The notes under the pieces were generated by a model. It did not search any database. It saw nothing but the letters and a program-made list of their open reading frames with translations, and was not told the origin of the DNA. Shown in pieces: positions 27,401 to 35,846 of a stretch of 64,000 nucleotides of DNA (positions are counted from its first letter, which is position 1; each line of letters starts with the position of its first letter). The DNA is from Knoellia koreensis (lineage in GTDB: Bacteria; Actinomycetota; Actinomycetes; Actinomycetales; Dermatophilaceae), in contig NZ_JABEPQ010000001.1 in the NCBI RefSeq assembly GCF_013041615.1, forward strand, positions 612,976 through 676,975, written 5' to 3'. Position numbers and translations under genes: made by a program.

Positions 27401-27554
27401 GCTCGACGGGCTGCGTGAAGGCGGGCGCGCCGTCGGCGTGGTCAGCCACGTCGCCGAGCTGCGCAACCGCATCACCAGCCAGGTGCTGGTGACCAAGACC
27501 GAGCACGGCTCCACGGTTCGCACCGTCAGCGTGGCCGACGACCCCGCCGCGTAG
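24468..27554 (+). CDS. sbcC: Exonuclease SbcC (Rad50-like SMC ATPase)
   Basis: 1028 residues. Walker A GATGAGKTS at about 35-43, long Ala/Glu/Arg-rich coiled coils, a zinc-hook CPVCG at about 521-525, ABC signature SLSGGESFMASLALALG and Walker B LFVDEGFGTLDDESL near 958 complete the Rad50 layout. ATP binding drives the SbcD nuclease. A second Cys pair (TLCPCGPLGK, near 666) lies in the returning coil and is odd for a single-hook protein. Start ATG 24468 gives the canonical MRLHRLTVTAFGPF. Confidence 0.93.
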   Translation: MRLHRLTVTAFGPFAGTAEVDLDAVAEGGIFLIRGATGAGKTSLLDAICFALYADVPGARTKKGLHSDHADRGVVPSVTLELTAAGRRLRVERSPEFRRPKTRGKGEVSVPAKAQLWELRDGTWEPLSTRHDEIAEVIDDVLGMGLAQFAKVVLLPQGDFATFLRATPEERRGLLERLFDVAGYVGIEEWFVEQRKLASAALDEAHRELRTHLTMVTEHLAAAPVSLVDNEIGTDDEDASLVELTPAEVPSRLDTVVAALERAAAESLAALDDAKAGSETASAALAAARGLAATQARGRQAAASLAQLDASAEEHAAALDRLEVAGRAASLAGELKALDRAAAALAHARTTLETASAATASLGVADLTADDLTGQLDRLEAAGTHLHDAAGAVARLDRALGAQRDAVTTAQRAQQQLDRAVDELDTATERRTEVVTEVDEAAAAEAALPIARQAVEVLARKHALRTAQDGDTATLATKRQLHGELVSVEQEARAVYLDLREARLDGMAGELAARLEDGAPCPVCGASEHPHPASDGVPVTAEQVAEAEDTWQQARAAATDLLSVIRGLEATIAQRDDELADTDDDAASLQAALLARRRAVEALTVAAESLSARRADLASLDAAIEQHEARVASLRETVAVASAAAEGAEQDGARERAAVSAALDDHTTLCPCGPLGKPDEGRPLADQVTTASTRHEGTKRDLSAHREALVVVEKCATDMGAAESAVRESLEDNGFDDIEQARAGQLSPDDTRQLKDAVAAHDRARAVATATLSEDAVTEALEQPEPDLATLEQAAGEAASALSQATTTDALVRASLASIRRGRTSIVDLCGQLGERAARHDVLRDLADTISGQGGNNELRMRLSAFVLAARLEKVADLANERLSAMGDGRYRLRHTDGLAARGARSGLGLEVLDLWTGQTRSTTSLSGGESFMASLALALGLADAVREESGGFDLQTLFVDEGFGTLDDESLEQVLDVLDGLREGGRAVGVVSHVAELRNRITSQVLVTKTEHGSTVRTVSVADDPAA

Positions 27555-27579
27555 CCGCCGCCAACGGCCGGCCCCGCGC

Positions 27580-30462
27580 TCAGCCCTCGAACGCCTCTGG
27601 CGGCGGGCAGGAGCAGACGAGGTTGCGGTCCCCGTAGGCGCCGTCGATACGCGCCACCGGCGGCCAGTACTTGTCCGCCGCCTCGACCCCGACCGGGAAG
27701 GCCGCGTCGGAGCGCTCGTACGGGTACTCCCACTTGCCGGCCAGTGCCTTCGCGGTGTGCGGGGCGTTGCGCAGCATGCTGTCCGCCAGCGCCACCTCAC
27801 CGGACTCGACCGCGGCGATCTCGCCACGAATCGCGATCATCGCGTCGCAGAACCGGTCGATCTCGTAGCGGTCCTCGCTCTCGGTCGGCTCGACCATCAG
27901 CGTCCCGGCCACCGGGAACGACATCGTCGGGGCGTGGAAGCCGTAGTCGATGAGCCGCTTGGCGACGTCGTCGACGGTCACGCCACTGCGCTTGGTGAGG
28001 TCCCGCAGGTCGAGGATGCACTCGTGGGCCACGATGCCGTCGTGACCGGCATACAGGACCGGGTAGTGCTCACGGAGGCGCGTGGCGATGTAGTTGGCGC
28101 CCAGGATCGCGACCTGCGTTGCGCGGGTGAGTCCCGCACCGCCCATGAGGCGCGCGTACGCCCACGAGATCGGCAGGATGCTCGCCGAGCCGTACGGTGC
28201 TGCGGAGATCGGACCGACGCCCGTCTCGGGACCGGCCTCGGCGGCCAGCGGGTGGTTGGGCAGGTGCGCAGCCAGGTGGGACCGCACCGCGACCGGACCG
28301 ACACCGGGGCCACCACCGCCGTGCGGGATGCAGAACGTCTTGTGCAGGTTCAGGTGCGAGACGTCGGCACCGAACTTGCCCGGTTTGGCCAGGCCGACGA
28401 GCGCGTTGAGGTTGGCGCCGTCGACGTAGACCTGGCCGCCGGCGTCGTGCACGAGGCCACACAGCTCGGTGATGGTGTCCTCGAAGACGCCGTGCGTGGA
28501 CGGGTAGGTCACCATGATCGCCGCCAGGTCGTCGCGGTGCTGGTCGACCTTGGCGCGCAGGTCGTCCATGTCGATGTCACCGCCGGGCGCGGTCTTGACG
28601 ACGACGACCTTCATCCCGGCCATGACGGCGCTGGCGGCGTTGGTGCCGTGGGCCGACGCGGGGATGAGGCAGATGCGGCGCTGCGACTGGCCGTTCGCCT
28701 CGTGGTAGGCGTGGATCGCGAGCAGGCCCGCGAACTCGCCCTGCGAGCCGGCGTTGGGCTGCAACGACACCGCGTCGTAGCCCGTGATCTCGCACAGCCA
28801 CGCCGACAGGTCGTCGATGAGGCTGCGGATGCCCTCGCTCTGGGTGGCGGGTGCAAACGGGTGCAGGTGCGCGAACTCGGGCCAGGTGACGGCGGCCATC
28901 TCGGTGGTCGCGTTCAGCTTCATCGTGCACGACCCCAGCGGGATCATCCCGCGGTCGAGCGCGAAGTCGCGGTCGGACAGCCGGCGCAGGTAGCGCAGCA
29001 TCGACGTCTCGCTGTGGTGGCTGCTGAACACGGGGTGCGTGAGGTACTCGCTCGTGCGGGTCAGCTCGGCCGGCCACTGCGGCTCAGCGACGGTGACCTC
29101 AGCCGGCCCGGTGACGCCGAAAGCCCCCCAGACCGCCTCGAGGTGGCGCAGGTCCGTGGTCTCGTCGACACTGATCGACACGTGGTCGGCGTCGACGCGC
29201 CAGAGGTTGACGCCGCGCTGGGCGGCCTGGTCGACGATCTCGTCGGCGCGGCCGGGCACCGACACCGTCACCGTGTCGAAGTAGTGCTGGGTCGTGATTT
29301 CGACGCCGCCGGACCGCAGGCCCTCGACCAGGGTGCGCGCGTGCCCGTGGACCCTGGTCGCGATGGCGGCCAGGCCCTGCGGGCCGTGGTACACGGCATA
29401 CATCGAGGCCATCACGGCCAGCAGCACCTGCGCGGTGCAGATGTTCGACGTGGCCTTCTCGCGACGGATGTGCTGCTCACGGGTCTGCAGCGCGAGGCGG
29501 TAGGCGGGTGCGCCCTCGGTGTCGACGCTGACGCCGACGAGCCGCCCGGGCAGGGACCGCTCGAGCCCGCTGCGCACGCTCATGTAGCCGGCGTGCGGAC
29601 CGCCGAAGCCCATCGGCACCCCGAACCGCTGGCTGGTGCCCACCGCGATGTCGGCGCCCCACTCCCCCGGCGCGGTCGCCAGGGTGAGGGCCAGCAGGTC
29701 GGCGGCGGCGGTGACCAGCGCGCCCGACTCGTGGGCGGCCGCGGCCAGCGCGCGCCAGTCGCGCAGCTCGCCGTCGGCGCCGGGGTACTGCACCAGCACG
29801 CCGAAGACGTCACGGTCACCAGCAGCCGCACGCAGGGCATCGGCCGAGTCGACGCCGTCGAGGTCGGCCACCACGACCGTGAGCCCCAGGGGGTTCGCGC
29901 GCGTCTGCATCACGGCGATCGTCTGCGGCAGCACGTGCCGGTCGACGAGCAGCACGGCCTCCTGCGCCACCTTGCTCGAGCGACGCATCAGCGTCATCGC
30001 CTCGGCCGCTGCCGTGCCCTCGTCGAGCAGAGAAGCGCCCGCGGTGTCGAGACCGGTCAGGTCGCTCACCACGGTCTGGAAGTTGAGGAGGGCCTCGAGC
30101 CGGCCCTGGGAGATCTCCGGCTGGTACGGCGTGTACGCGGTGTACCAGGCAGGGTTCTCGAGCACGTTGCGCTGGATCACGGCCGGGGTGATGGTGCCGT
30201 AGTAGCCGAGCCCGATCATCGAGGTGAAGACCTGGTTGCGGGCGGCCAGCCCGCGCAGCTCCCCGACCACGGCGTTCTCCGAGACGGCGGGGTCGACCCG
30301 CAGCGGCACGTCGGACCGGATGGCGCCGGGGATGGCGTGGTCGACCAGGGCCTCGAGCGAGTCGTGGCCGACGACCTCGAGCATCGCGGCGACGTCGTCA
30401 TCCCCGGGGCCGATGTGACGGCCGGCGAACTCGGGCAGTGCGGCAGTGGTGCGCGGGGACAT
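27580..30462 (-). CDS. gcvP: Glycine dehydrogenase (decarboxylating), P-protein
   Basis: 960 residues, the fused long form of P-protein. It decarboxylates glycine onto the lipoyl arm of GcvH (encoded at 33.4 kb). PLP lysine in [18 protein letters not shown] at about 706; N-terminal half has [12 protein letters not shown] and [11 protein letters not shown] 30462 is preferred over ATG 30507 because AGGAG lies 5-6 nt upstream of it, whereas the upstream one abuts the riboswitch aptamer. Preceded by a glycine riboswitch on the same strand. No gcvT is visible in the window. Confidence 0.95.
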   Translation of the reverse strand: MSPRTTAALPEFAGRHIGPGDDDVAAMLEVVGHDSLEALVDHAIPGAIRSDVPLRVDPAVSENAVVGELRGLAARNQVFTSMIGLGYYGTITPAVIQRNVLENPAWYTAYTPYQPEISQGRLEALLNFQTVVSDLTGLDTAGASLLDEGTAAAEAMTLMRRSSKVAQEAVLLVDRHVLPQTIAVMQTRANPLGLTVVVADLDGVDSADALRAAAGDRDVFGVLVQYPGADGELRDWRALAAAAHESGALVTAAADLLALTLATAPGEWGADIAVGTSQRFGVPMGFGGPHAGYMSVRSGLERSLPGRLVGVSVDTEGAPAYRLALQTREQHIRREKATSNICTAQVLLAVMASMYAVYHGPQGLAAIATRVHGHARTLVEGLRSGGVEITTQHYFDTVTVSVPGRADEIVDQAAQRGVNLWRVDADHVSISVDETTDLRHLEAVWGAFGVTGPAEVTVAEPQWPAELTRTSEYLTHPVFSSHHSETSMLRYLRRLSDRDFALDRGMIPLGSCTMKLNATTEMAAVTWPEFAHLHPFAPATQSEGIRSLIDDLSAWLCEITGYDAVSLQPNAGSQGEFAGLLAIHAYHEANGQSQRRICLIPASAHGTNAASAVMAGMKVVVVKTAPGGDIDMDDLRAKVDQHRDDLAAIMVTYPSTHGVFEDTITELCGLVHDAGGQVYVDGANLNALVGLAKPGKFGADVSHLNLHKTFCIPHGGGGPGVGPVAVRSHLAAHLPNHPLAAEAGPETGVGPISAAPYGSASILPISWAYARLMGGAGLTRATQVAILGANYIATRLREHYPVLYAGHDGIVAHECILDLRDLTKRSGVTVDDVAKRLIDYGFHAPTMSFPVAGTLMVEPTESEDRYEIDRFCDAMIAIRGEIAAVESGEVALADSMLRNAPHTAKALAGKWEYPYERSDAAFPVGVEAADKYWPPVARIDGAYGDRNLVCSCPPPEAFEG

Positions 30463-30516
30463 GAGGCTCCTGAAGTCGAGTGCTCCGAACGCCTCCCCAT
30501 CTGTCACGGCGGACCG

Positions 30517-30630
30517 CTCCAGAGGTGCCTGACCCGTGCAGTCCTGGCGCCTGAGAGGTTCCGGGGAGTTTGCCCCTTCGGCGCCCCGTCGCTCCCGGTC
30601 GAACCGGTCACGCGGGGGCTCTCCCGCACG
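30517..30630 (-). promoter_or_regulatory. Glycine riboswitch (single aptamer) upstream of gcvP
   Basis: Read on the minus strand, the stretch has the gcvT-motif landmarks in order: CGGGAGAGCC, then GGCGCCGAAGGGGCAAACTC, CCCGGAACCTCTCAGGC, CCAGGAC and CTCTGGAG. Only one full aptamer is seen; the following 50 nt (to the AGGAG) could include a ghost partner stem. It lies 55 nt before the gcvP start, as expected for an on-switch inducing glycine degradation when glycine is high. Confidence 0.9.
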
Positions 30631-30656
30631 GGATGATCAGCGCGATCAGGATACAA

Positions 30657-30690
30657 CACGGTCCGCCTCCCCTTCGGGAAGCGGACCGTG
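30657..30690. terminator. Hairpin between the second merR gene and gcvP
   Basis: Arms 30657-30671 and 30676-30690 form a 15-bp stem with one mismatch around the loop CTTC. No U-run follows on either strand. It lies downstream of the MerR gene and upstream of the riboswitch on the same strand, so it probably ends the long pgsA-garA-merR transcript and insulates gcvP. Confidence 0.75.
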
Positions 30691-30712
30691 GATGAGCCGG
30701 TATGCCGGGTGG

Positions 30713-31294
30713 TCAGGCCAGGCGTGCGGCGCGCCTCGCGCTGAGCTCGTCGTCGGGGTGGGCCGCCGGTGCCTCGTCGTCGGCGCGCTCGCTGGGCAGC
30801 TCGGCCAGCGAGCCCTCGACCTCACGCCAGACGCGGCCCACGGCGATGCCGAACACACCCTGTCCGCCCTGGACCAGGTCGATGACCTCGTCGGCGGAGG
30901 TGCACTCGTAGACCGAGGCGCCGTCGCTCATCAACGTGATCTGGGCGAGGTCCTCGACGCCGCGGTCGCGCAGGTGCTGGATCGCCGTGCGGATCTGCTG
31001 GAGCGAGACGCCGGTGTCGAGCAGCCGCTTGACGACCTTGAGGACCAGGATGTCGCGGAACCCGTAGAGGCGCTGGGTGCCGGAGCCGGTCGCGCCCCGG
31101 ACCGACGGCTCGACCAGACCGGTGCGGGCCCAGTAGTCGAGCTGGCGGTAGGTGATGCCGGCGGCCTTGCACGCGGTGGGACCGCGGTAGCCGGCGTCCT
31201 CGCTCAGCTCGGGCAGGTCGTCCGTGAACAACAGCCCCTGGGCCGCCACCGGCACGCTCGTGTGGCCGTCGCGAGCCTCGTTGCTCGGGGTCAC
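30713..31294 (-). CDS. MerR-family regulator, Rv1830 (ResR/McdR)-like
   Basis: 193 residues. MerR helix-turn-helix with CKAAGITYRQLDYWARTGLVEPS, then QRLYGFRDILVLKVVKRLLD and a C-terminal effector-type domain (FGIAVGRVWREVEGSL). Sequence and position between the bifunctional nuclease and gcvP match mycobacterial Rv1830, linked to growth and division control. GTG 31294 is chosen because GGAGGTGA precedes it at ideal spacing; ATG 31309 is an alternative. A perfect-armed palindrome upstream suggests autoregulation. Confidence 0.85.
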   Translation of the reverse strand: MTPSNEARDGHTSVPVAAQGLLFTDDLPELSEDAGYRGPTACKAAGITYRQLDYWARTGLVEPSVRGATGSGTQRLYGFRDILVLKVVKRLLDTGVSLQQIRTAIQHLRDRGVEDLAQITLMSDGASVYECTSADEVIDLVQGGQGVFGIAVGRVWREVEGSLAELPSERADDEAPAAHPDDELSARRAARLA

Positions 31295-31319
31295 CGCGTT
31301 CACCTCCATTGCATCCTCG

Positions 31320-31333
31320 GGTGTAACTACACC
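31320..31333. promoter_or_regulatory. Palindrome GGTGTAACTACACC, candidate MerR operator
   Basis: Arms GGTGTA and TACACC match perfectly around AC. It lies 25 bp upstream of the chosen start of the Rv1830-like gene, in an AT-richer 183-bp gap, where a MerR protein would bind its own promoter. Binding is inferred. Confidence 0.45.
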
Positions 31334-31477
31334 ATCAGCATTAACACGTCTGCGTCGACGGTACGGGCGCGCATCAGCACAGGTCAACAACCACTCGACC
31401 TTACGGCTTCGGCGTGTCGCGCCCCGGACGCCAACCGTCAATCTTTAGTTGAGGGTAAGGATCTTGTGCTGGCGAGC

Positions 31478-31975
31478 TCAGCCCTCGGGACCGCTTTCGC
31501 CCGGTTTGGTCTCGAAGTCCTCGGCGGAGACGTGGTCGAGGAACTCCTTGAACCGCTCCACCTCGTCCTCGGGGTCCTCCTCCCCCGACATCGCCACCCC
31601 GGCCTCCTCGAGCAGCGACTCACCGGTGACGATCGTCGTGCCGGTACGCAACGCCAGCGCGATCGCGTCGGAGGACCGGGACGAGATCTCGGTGGTGCCG
31701 TCGAGGACCAGTGCGGCGTGGAAGACGCCGTCCTTGAGCTCGACGATGCGCACCTCGGTCAGCCGGTGGCCCAGCCCCTCGATGACGTTCTTGAGCAGGT
31801 CGTGCGTGAGCGGGCGCGGCGGCTCGATGCCCTGCTGGGCATAGGCGATCGCGGTCGCCTCCGCGGCGCCGATCCAGATCGGCAGGTAGCGGTCGCCGTC
31901 ACGCTCCCGCAACAGCACGATCGGGTGGTTGGTCGGCATCTCGACCCGCACTCCGAGGACATCAAGCACCTTCAC
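31478..31975 (-). CDS. Bifunctional nuclease family protein (DUF151)
   Basis: 165 residues, Rv1829-like. The opening KVLDVLGVRVEMPTNHPIVLL and LPIWIGAAEATAIAYAQQG are diagnostic of the DUF151/BFN family, whose plant members have DNase and RNase activity; the bacterial role is unclear. An acidic tail follows (EEDPEDEVERFKEFLDHVS). GTG 31975 is preferred to an ORF start 30 bp upstream because homologues begin at this point. Lies between the two MerR genes in the order conserved in mycobacteria. Confidence 0.87.
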   Translation of the reverse strand: MKVLDVLGVRVEMPTNHPIVLLRERDGDRYLPIWIGAAEATAIAYAQQGIEPPRPLTHDLLKNVIEGLGHRLTEVRIVELKDGVFHAALVLDGTTEISSRSSDAIALALRTGTTIVTGESLLEEAGVAMSGEEDPEDEVERFKEFLDHVSAEDFETKPGESGPEG

Positions 31976-32017
31976 CCCGCCACGGTACCTCGCATCCGGG
32001 GCCATGGCGCAGGCGGA

Positions 32018-32746
32018 TCAGGCTCGTCCGAGGCCGTCCTTGACCAGGGCCGTGTGCAGCGCGATGCACAGGCGCAGCACCTCGACGGTCGGGTCGTCCC
32101 CACCCGCGCCCTTGCCGCCCCGGGCACGACCGCGGTGTGGTGAGACGACCTGCTGCACGAGCCCGATCTCGCGGTCGGCAGCCGTGCGGAACGGGCGCAG
32201 GTGACGCGGTTCCACGCCGTATGCCGCGAGGGCACCGGCGGCGGTCGCGACGCGCAGGGCGGACTCGTCGTAGTGGCCGGAGTCGTCGGCCCGCACGAGG
32301 CCGAACGTCTCGAGCTCGCGCAGCACCTGCTCGTCCAGCCCGCTGGCACCGGCCAGCTCCTGGGCGGTGAGCCGCAACGAGTCCCCGGCCACCAGCTCGG
32401 CAGCCTCGGGCACGTCCGGGTCGGGAACGACCGCGGGGACTGCCGGCCGCGGCATACCCCCGTCGTCGGCGCGCGCGGGCGTGAGGCCACGGTCCATCGC
32501 GTCGAGGGCCTCACGGATCACCTTGAGCGGCCAGAAGTGGTCACGCTGCGCGCTGAGGATGTAGCGGAGGCGTTCGACGTCGGCGGCCGAGTAGGTGCGG
32601 TAGCCCGACGCGGTGCGGGCCGGGGTCAGCAGGCCCTCGGCCTCGAGGAAGCGGATCTTGGAGATCGAGACGTCCGGGAAGTCGTCCTGCACGGCGGCGA
32701 GAACGGCGCCGATCGTCATCGACGAACGGCTGGAGCGTGCGGCCAC
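32018..32746 (-). CDS. ftsR: MerR-family cell-division regulator FtsR (Rv1828-like)
   Basis: 242 residues. N-terminal MerR winged helix (TIGAVLAAVQDDFPDVSISK, then IRFLEAEGLLTPARTASGYR), followed by HFWPLKVIREALD and a C-terminal domain with LTAQELAGASGLDEQVL. Position next to garA and sequence match Rv1828 and corynebacterial FtsR, an activator of ftsZ. Start GTG 32746 lies 10 bp after the garA stop. Confidence 0.87.
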   Translation of the reverse strand: MAARSSRSSMTIGAVLAAVQDDFPDVSISKIRFLEAEGLLTPARTASGYRTYSAADVERLRYILSAQRDHFWPLKVIREALDAMDRGLTPARADDGGMPRPAVPAVVPDPDVPEAAELVAGDSLRLTAQELAGASGLDEQVLRELETFGLVRADDSGHYDESALRVATAAGALAAYGVEPRHLRPFRTAADREIGLVQQVVSPHRGRARGGKGAGGDDPTVEVLRLCIALHTALVKDGLGRA

Positions 32747-32755
32747 GTGCGCGGG

Positions 32756-33235
32756 TCAGGCCTTGCCGGCGTAGAAGACGAGCCGGAACTTGCCGATCTG
32801 GACCTCGTCACCGGTCTGCAGCGTCGCCTGGTCGATCCGCTCACGGTTGACGTAGGTGCCGTTGAGCGAGCCGACGTCGCGGACCACGAAGGTGTCGCCC
32901 TCGCGGCGGAACGTCGCGTGCTTGCGCGAGACGGTCACGTCGTCGAGGAAGATGTCGCTGTCGGGGTGACGACCGGAGTTGACCTCGTCGTCGTCGAGCA
33001 GGAACCGCGCCCCTGTGTTGGGACCGCGCAGGACCACCAGCAGGGCGGTGCCGGGGCGCAGGGCGTCGACGGTGGCCTGGTCGGCCTTGCTCAGGGCGAG
33101 GTCGGGCTCGGCGCTGGTGTCGACCTGCTCGAGGTCGTTGATGCCCGGCAGCCGCATCGTCGTCGGCTCGGGCTGGCGCGGCGCCTGCTCCGGCTGCTGC
33201 GCAGCGTTCTCTGCCGGGTTCTCGTTGCCACTCAT
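32756..33235 (-). CDS. garA: FHA-domain regulator GarA/OdhI-like
   Basis: 159 residues. C-terminal FHA domain (about 80-155) with GRHPDSDIFLDDVTVSRKH and GSLNGTYVN, whose Arg, Ser, His and Asn bind phosphothreonine. GarA/OdhI inhibits 2-oxoglutarate dehydrogenase and glutamate enzymes until phosphorylated on an N-terminal ETTS motif by PknB/PknG. Here the equivalent is PEPTTMRLPGIN: the two threonines remain but the context differs. ATG 33235 with GGAGG about 10 nt upstream. Confidence 0.9.
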   Translation of the reverse strand: MSGNENPAENAAQQPEQAPRQPEPTTMRLPGINDLEQVDTSAEPDLALSKADQATVDALRPGTALLVVLRGPNTGARFLLDDDEVNSGRHPDSDIFLDDVTVSRKHATFRREGDTFVVRDVGSLNGTYVNRERIDQATLQTGDEVQIGKFRLVFYAGKA

Positions 33236-33346
33236 GGCTCGTGCCTCCTCGTCCTGCCTTCGTCGCCCACGTCTAGCAAAGCACACACCCTAGGCGACGC
33301 CTCCGACAGTGCGCAGGCGATTACCCGGGGTGCGTGCCGGCCGTGC

Positions 33347-33736
33347 TCAGCCGAGCTGGGCCCGGTATGCCGTGACGTCCAGGAGCCCCTCGAGGGAGCC
33401 GGTGTCGCCCGGGCGCAGCTCGTACATCCAGCCCTCGCCGTAGGGGTCGGTGTTGACCAGCTCGGGCGTGGACTCGAGGGCGGAGTTGACCGCGGTCACC
33501 TCGCCGTCGAGCGGGGCGTACAGGTCACTGACCGACTTGGTGGACTCGACCTCGCCACAGGAGTCACCGGAGGAGACCGTGTCGCCGACGGCGGGGAGGC
33601 TGACGTAGACGACGTCGCCGAGCGAGTCCTGGGCGAAGGAGGTGATGCCGATGCGGACCACCCCGTCGTCGCCCTCGCGCACCCACTCGTGCTCGGCGGT
33701 GTAGCGCAGGTCCTCGGGGTACTCCAGCTCGCTCAT
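33347..33736 (-). CDS. gcvH: Glycine cleavage system H protein
   Basis: 129 residues. Carries the lipoyl lysine at 67 in GEVESTKSVSDLYAP and the family opening DLRYTAEHEWV. It shuttles the aminomethyl group from GcvP to GcvT. Located with garA rather than next to gcvP, exactly as in mycobacteria; it lacks its own riboswitch in the sequence seen. Confidence 0.94.
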   Translation of the reverse strand: MSELEYPEDLRYTAEHEWVREGDDGVVRIGITSFAQDSLGDVVYVSLPAVGDTVSSGDSCGEVESTKSVSDLYAPLDGEVTAVNSALESTPELVNTDPYGEGWMYELRPGDTGSLEGLLDVTAYRAQLG

Positions 33737-33773
33737 CGTGCTCCTCGGTCAGTGGGTCGCGTCGACGCGGCCC

Positions 33774-34595
33774 CTAGTTGGACCGCGCCGGAACGGGGCG
33801 AGCGTAACGAGCCTCTTCGACGCTGTGCAACGCGGTGATCTCGACCGTCTCCGACTGCCTGGTCGTGGAGTTCGCGCCGTCGCGGCGGATGGACTCGGTG
33901 ACACCGCCGGGGATGTCCATCGCCGAGGCCATCGTGGCGCTGTCGCCGATGGCGCGGATCGTGTACGGCGCGCTGATCCGCCGGCCGGAGACCTCGATGC
34001 CGCCGTCCACGTCGTCGAACCAGGTGTCGGCCACGACGCGGACGTCGTTGATCTGCACGGCTTCCGCACCGGCGTCGCGCAGCTCCTGCAGGGCGTCCAG
34101 CAGCCGGGCGCCGGTCACCTTGTTGTCCGGGTCGGTGATGGTGATGACGATGCCGGGACCCTTCGCCGGGCTCGTGCCGGTGAGTATGCCGAGGGTGTCG
34201 GCCCGCTCCTGCGCGGCCTTGAGCGCCTCGGCGCTGGTGTCGGCGCCGGACAGGAGTCGGTCGCGGGTGATCTCCAGGGCGCGGGTGTCGGTCGTCAGGC
34301 GGTCCTGCTCCTGGCTCACGTCGTCGAGGATCCGCACCAGCTCGTCCTCGCGCAGCTGGTCCAGGCCGCTGTTGTTGGTCTGCTGCACCTGGGTGGCGAT
34401 CGCGAAGCCCAGCCCGATCGCGAGCAGCGCCGCGAACGCGTTGGCCCGGGTCGCCCGCGGGCGCGACATGCGCAGCAGCCGCTGCCAGGCGGGGATGCCC
34501 TCGACGGAGGGCTGCTTCTGGCGTGGCTCGTCCTGGCGTGGCTCGTCCGGACGTGGCTCGTCCGGGCCGGGTCCTGGTGGCGTCGTGGCTGCCAT
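33774..34595 (-). CDS. DUF881 membrane-anchored protein (second copy)
   Basis: 273 residues. A Pro/Glu/Arg-rich cytoplasmic head (residues 5-30) contains near-perfect RPDEP / RQDEP repeats from a 12-nt DNA repeat. One transmembrane helix (about 53-70), a coiled coil (75-125) and the DUF881 domain (GPGIVITITDP, EAVQINDVRV, YTIRAIGDSATM) follow. DUF881 proteins flank sbp in most actinobacteria; a YlmC/FtsQ-region-like envelope role is suspected but unproven. Confidence 0.83.
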   Translation of the reverse strand: MAATTPPGPGPDEPRPDEPRQDEPRQKQPSVEGIPAWQRLLRMSRPRATRANAFAALLAIGLGFAIATQVQQTNNSGLDQLREDELVRILDDVSQEQDRLTTDTRALEITRDRLLSGADTSAEALKAAQERADTLGILTGTSPAKGPGIVITITDPDNKVTGARLLDALQELRDAGAEAVQINDVRVVADTWFDDVDGGIEVSGRRISAPYTIRAIGDSATMASAMDIPGGVTESIRRDGANSTTRQSETVEITALHSVEEARYARPVPARSN

Positions 34596-34598
34596 GGC

Positions 34599-34931
34599 TC
34601 AGGCCTTGAACAGGTGGCGGCGGATGGAGGCGACGTTGGAGAAGATGCGCACGCCGAGGACGACGACGACGCCGGTCGACAGCTGCGACCCCACGCCTAG
34701 CTGGTCGCCGAGGAACACGATGAACGCCGCCACCACCACGTTGGCGAGGAACGACACGACGAACACCTTGTCGTTGAAGATGCCGTCGAGCACGGCCCGC
34801 ACCGCCCCGAACACCGCGTCGAGCGCGGCGATCACGGCGATCGGCAGGTACGGCTGCAGGGCCACCGGGACGTCGGGGCCCCACACGAGGCCGATCACGA
34901 CGCCGCCGATGAGGCCGATGAGGGGTATCAC
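34599..34931 (-). CDS. sbp: Small basic protein Sbp (DUF1290)
   Basis: 110 residues with three or four hydrophobic helices: IPLIGLIGGVVIGLVWG, YLPIAVIAALDAVFGAVRA and VVSFLANVVVAAFIVFLGDQ. This is the DUF1290 'small basic protein' family, located between DUF881 genes and, in Bacillus, near ftsZ. Function unknown. Start overlaps the upstream DUF881 stop by 4 bp. Confidence 0.88.
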   Translation of the reverse strand: MIPLIGLIGGVVIGLVWGPDVPVALQPYLPIAVIAALDAVFGAVRAVLDGIFNDKVFVVSFLANVVVAAFIVFLGDQLGVGSQLSTGVVVVLGVRIFSNVASIRRHLFKA

Positions 34932-35842
34932 GGTGTCTCCGGGGTGGTCGGGGTGCGGTTGCTGGGTACCGTCGCGTTGGTGAGCGTCAGGGACGTCGCG
35001 GCGGGCAGCTTGAGGTCCTTGGCGGTCTCCATGGAAACACGGACGCCGTAGTTGTCCTTCAGGGCTCGCGCGTAGGCACCGGCGCTGGTGCCGGCGAACT
35101 CCGCCTCCAGGTTGGTGCTGTCACCGATCGCGCTGATCGTGTACGGCCGGGTCAGCGGCCGGTAGTTCACGAGGATGGCCTCGCCCGCGAACCGGATGGC
35201 CGAGCGCGATGTCAGCCGTTGCCCGTTGATCGCGATCGCCTCCGCGCCGGCCTCCCAGAGCCCGTTGACGATGACCTGGACGTCCTTGGCCACGACCTTG
35301 CCGTCGTCCTGGGTGGGGTTGGTGCGCGGGTTCCCGTCGGCGCTGTTGTCGCCGCCGTCGGCGTCGTCGAGGGTGAGTCGTATGCCGGGTCCGGTCACCT
35401 CCGTGCCCCCGGCCGCGAGGTCGAGCGTCGACAGCTTGTCCTTCAGGTCGGACGTGCCCGAGCCGAGTGCTGCCGCCTGGAGCTGGGTGACCTGGGTCTG
35501 CAGGGCCCGCAGGTTCGCCTCCTGCTTGTCCGCGGCCGCCCGGCGTGACTCGATCCGCGTGACCAGGTCGGTGCGCGCCTGGGCGACGTTCTTCGACGGC
35601 GCCCGCAGCTGCACCGCACCCAGGGTCAGCAGGAGTCCGACCACCAGCATCGCGGCCACCACGACGGGGGTGCGCACGCCCGTGCTCGCGGGGAGGCCGG
35701 CGGCCTCGCGACGCTGCGCCGCGGCGGCATACCCGGGGTCCAAGGGGCGCTCCATCATCGAGGTGAGGAGCGTCATCGACTCGTCGACCCGGCGACCCGG
35801 GCGGGTCGAGGGGGTCGGGGCGGAGCGGTGCGAGGTGGGCAC
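34928..35842 (-). CDS. DUF881 membrane-anchored protein (first copy)
   Basis: 304 residues. One transmembrane segment (VVVAAMLVVGLLLTLGAVQL near 59-78), a coiled coil (about 90-125) and a DUF881 domain with GPGIRLTLDDADG, AEAIAINGQRLT and YTISAIGDSTNLEAEF. It differs from its paralogue at 33.8 kb mainly in the longer N-terminus. A GTATGCCG site at 35380 is encoded with a rare ATA codon in PGIRL. Confidence 0.85.
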   Translation of the reverse strand: MPTSHRSAPTPSTRPGRRVDESMTLLTSMMERPLDPGYAAAAQRREAAGLPASTGVRTPVVVAAMLVVGLLLTLGAVQLRAPSKNVAQARTDLVTRIESRRAAADKQEANLRALQTQVTQLQAAALGSGTSDLKDKLSTLDLAAGGTEVTGPGIRLTLDDADGGDNSADGNPRTNPTQDDGKVVAKDVQVIVNGLWEAGAEAIAINGQRLTSRSAIRFAGEAILVNYRPLTRPYTISAIGDSTNLEAEFAGTSAGAYARALKDNYGVRVSMETAKDLKLPAATSLTLTNATVPSNRTPTTPETP

Positions 35843-35846
35843 GACG

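Noticed and set aside
30463-30507. Upstream ATG start for gcvP
   Set aside because: It lies immediately after the aptamer, lacks a Shine-Dalgarno, and the residues it adds do not match the P-protein N-terminus.
27757-30636. A 959-codon open frame antisense to gcvP
   Set aside because: It mirrors the third-position GC of gcvP, has Arg/His/Val/Gly-rich composition with no recognisable domain, and spans the riboswitch. The minus-strand gcvP is unambiguous.
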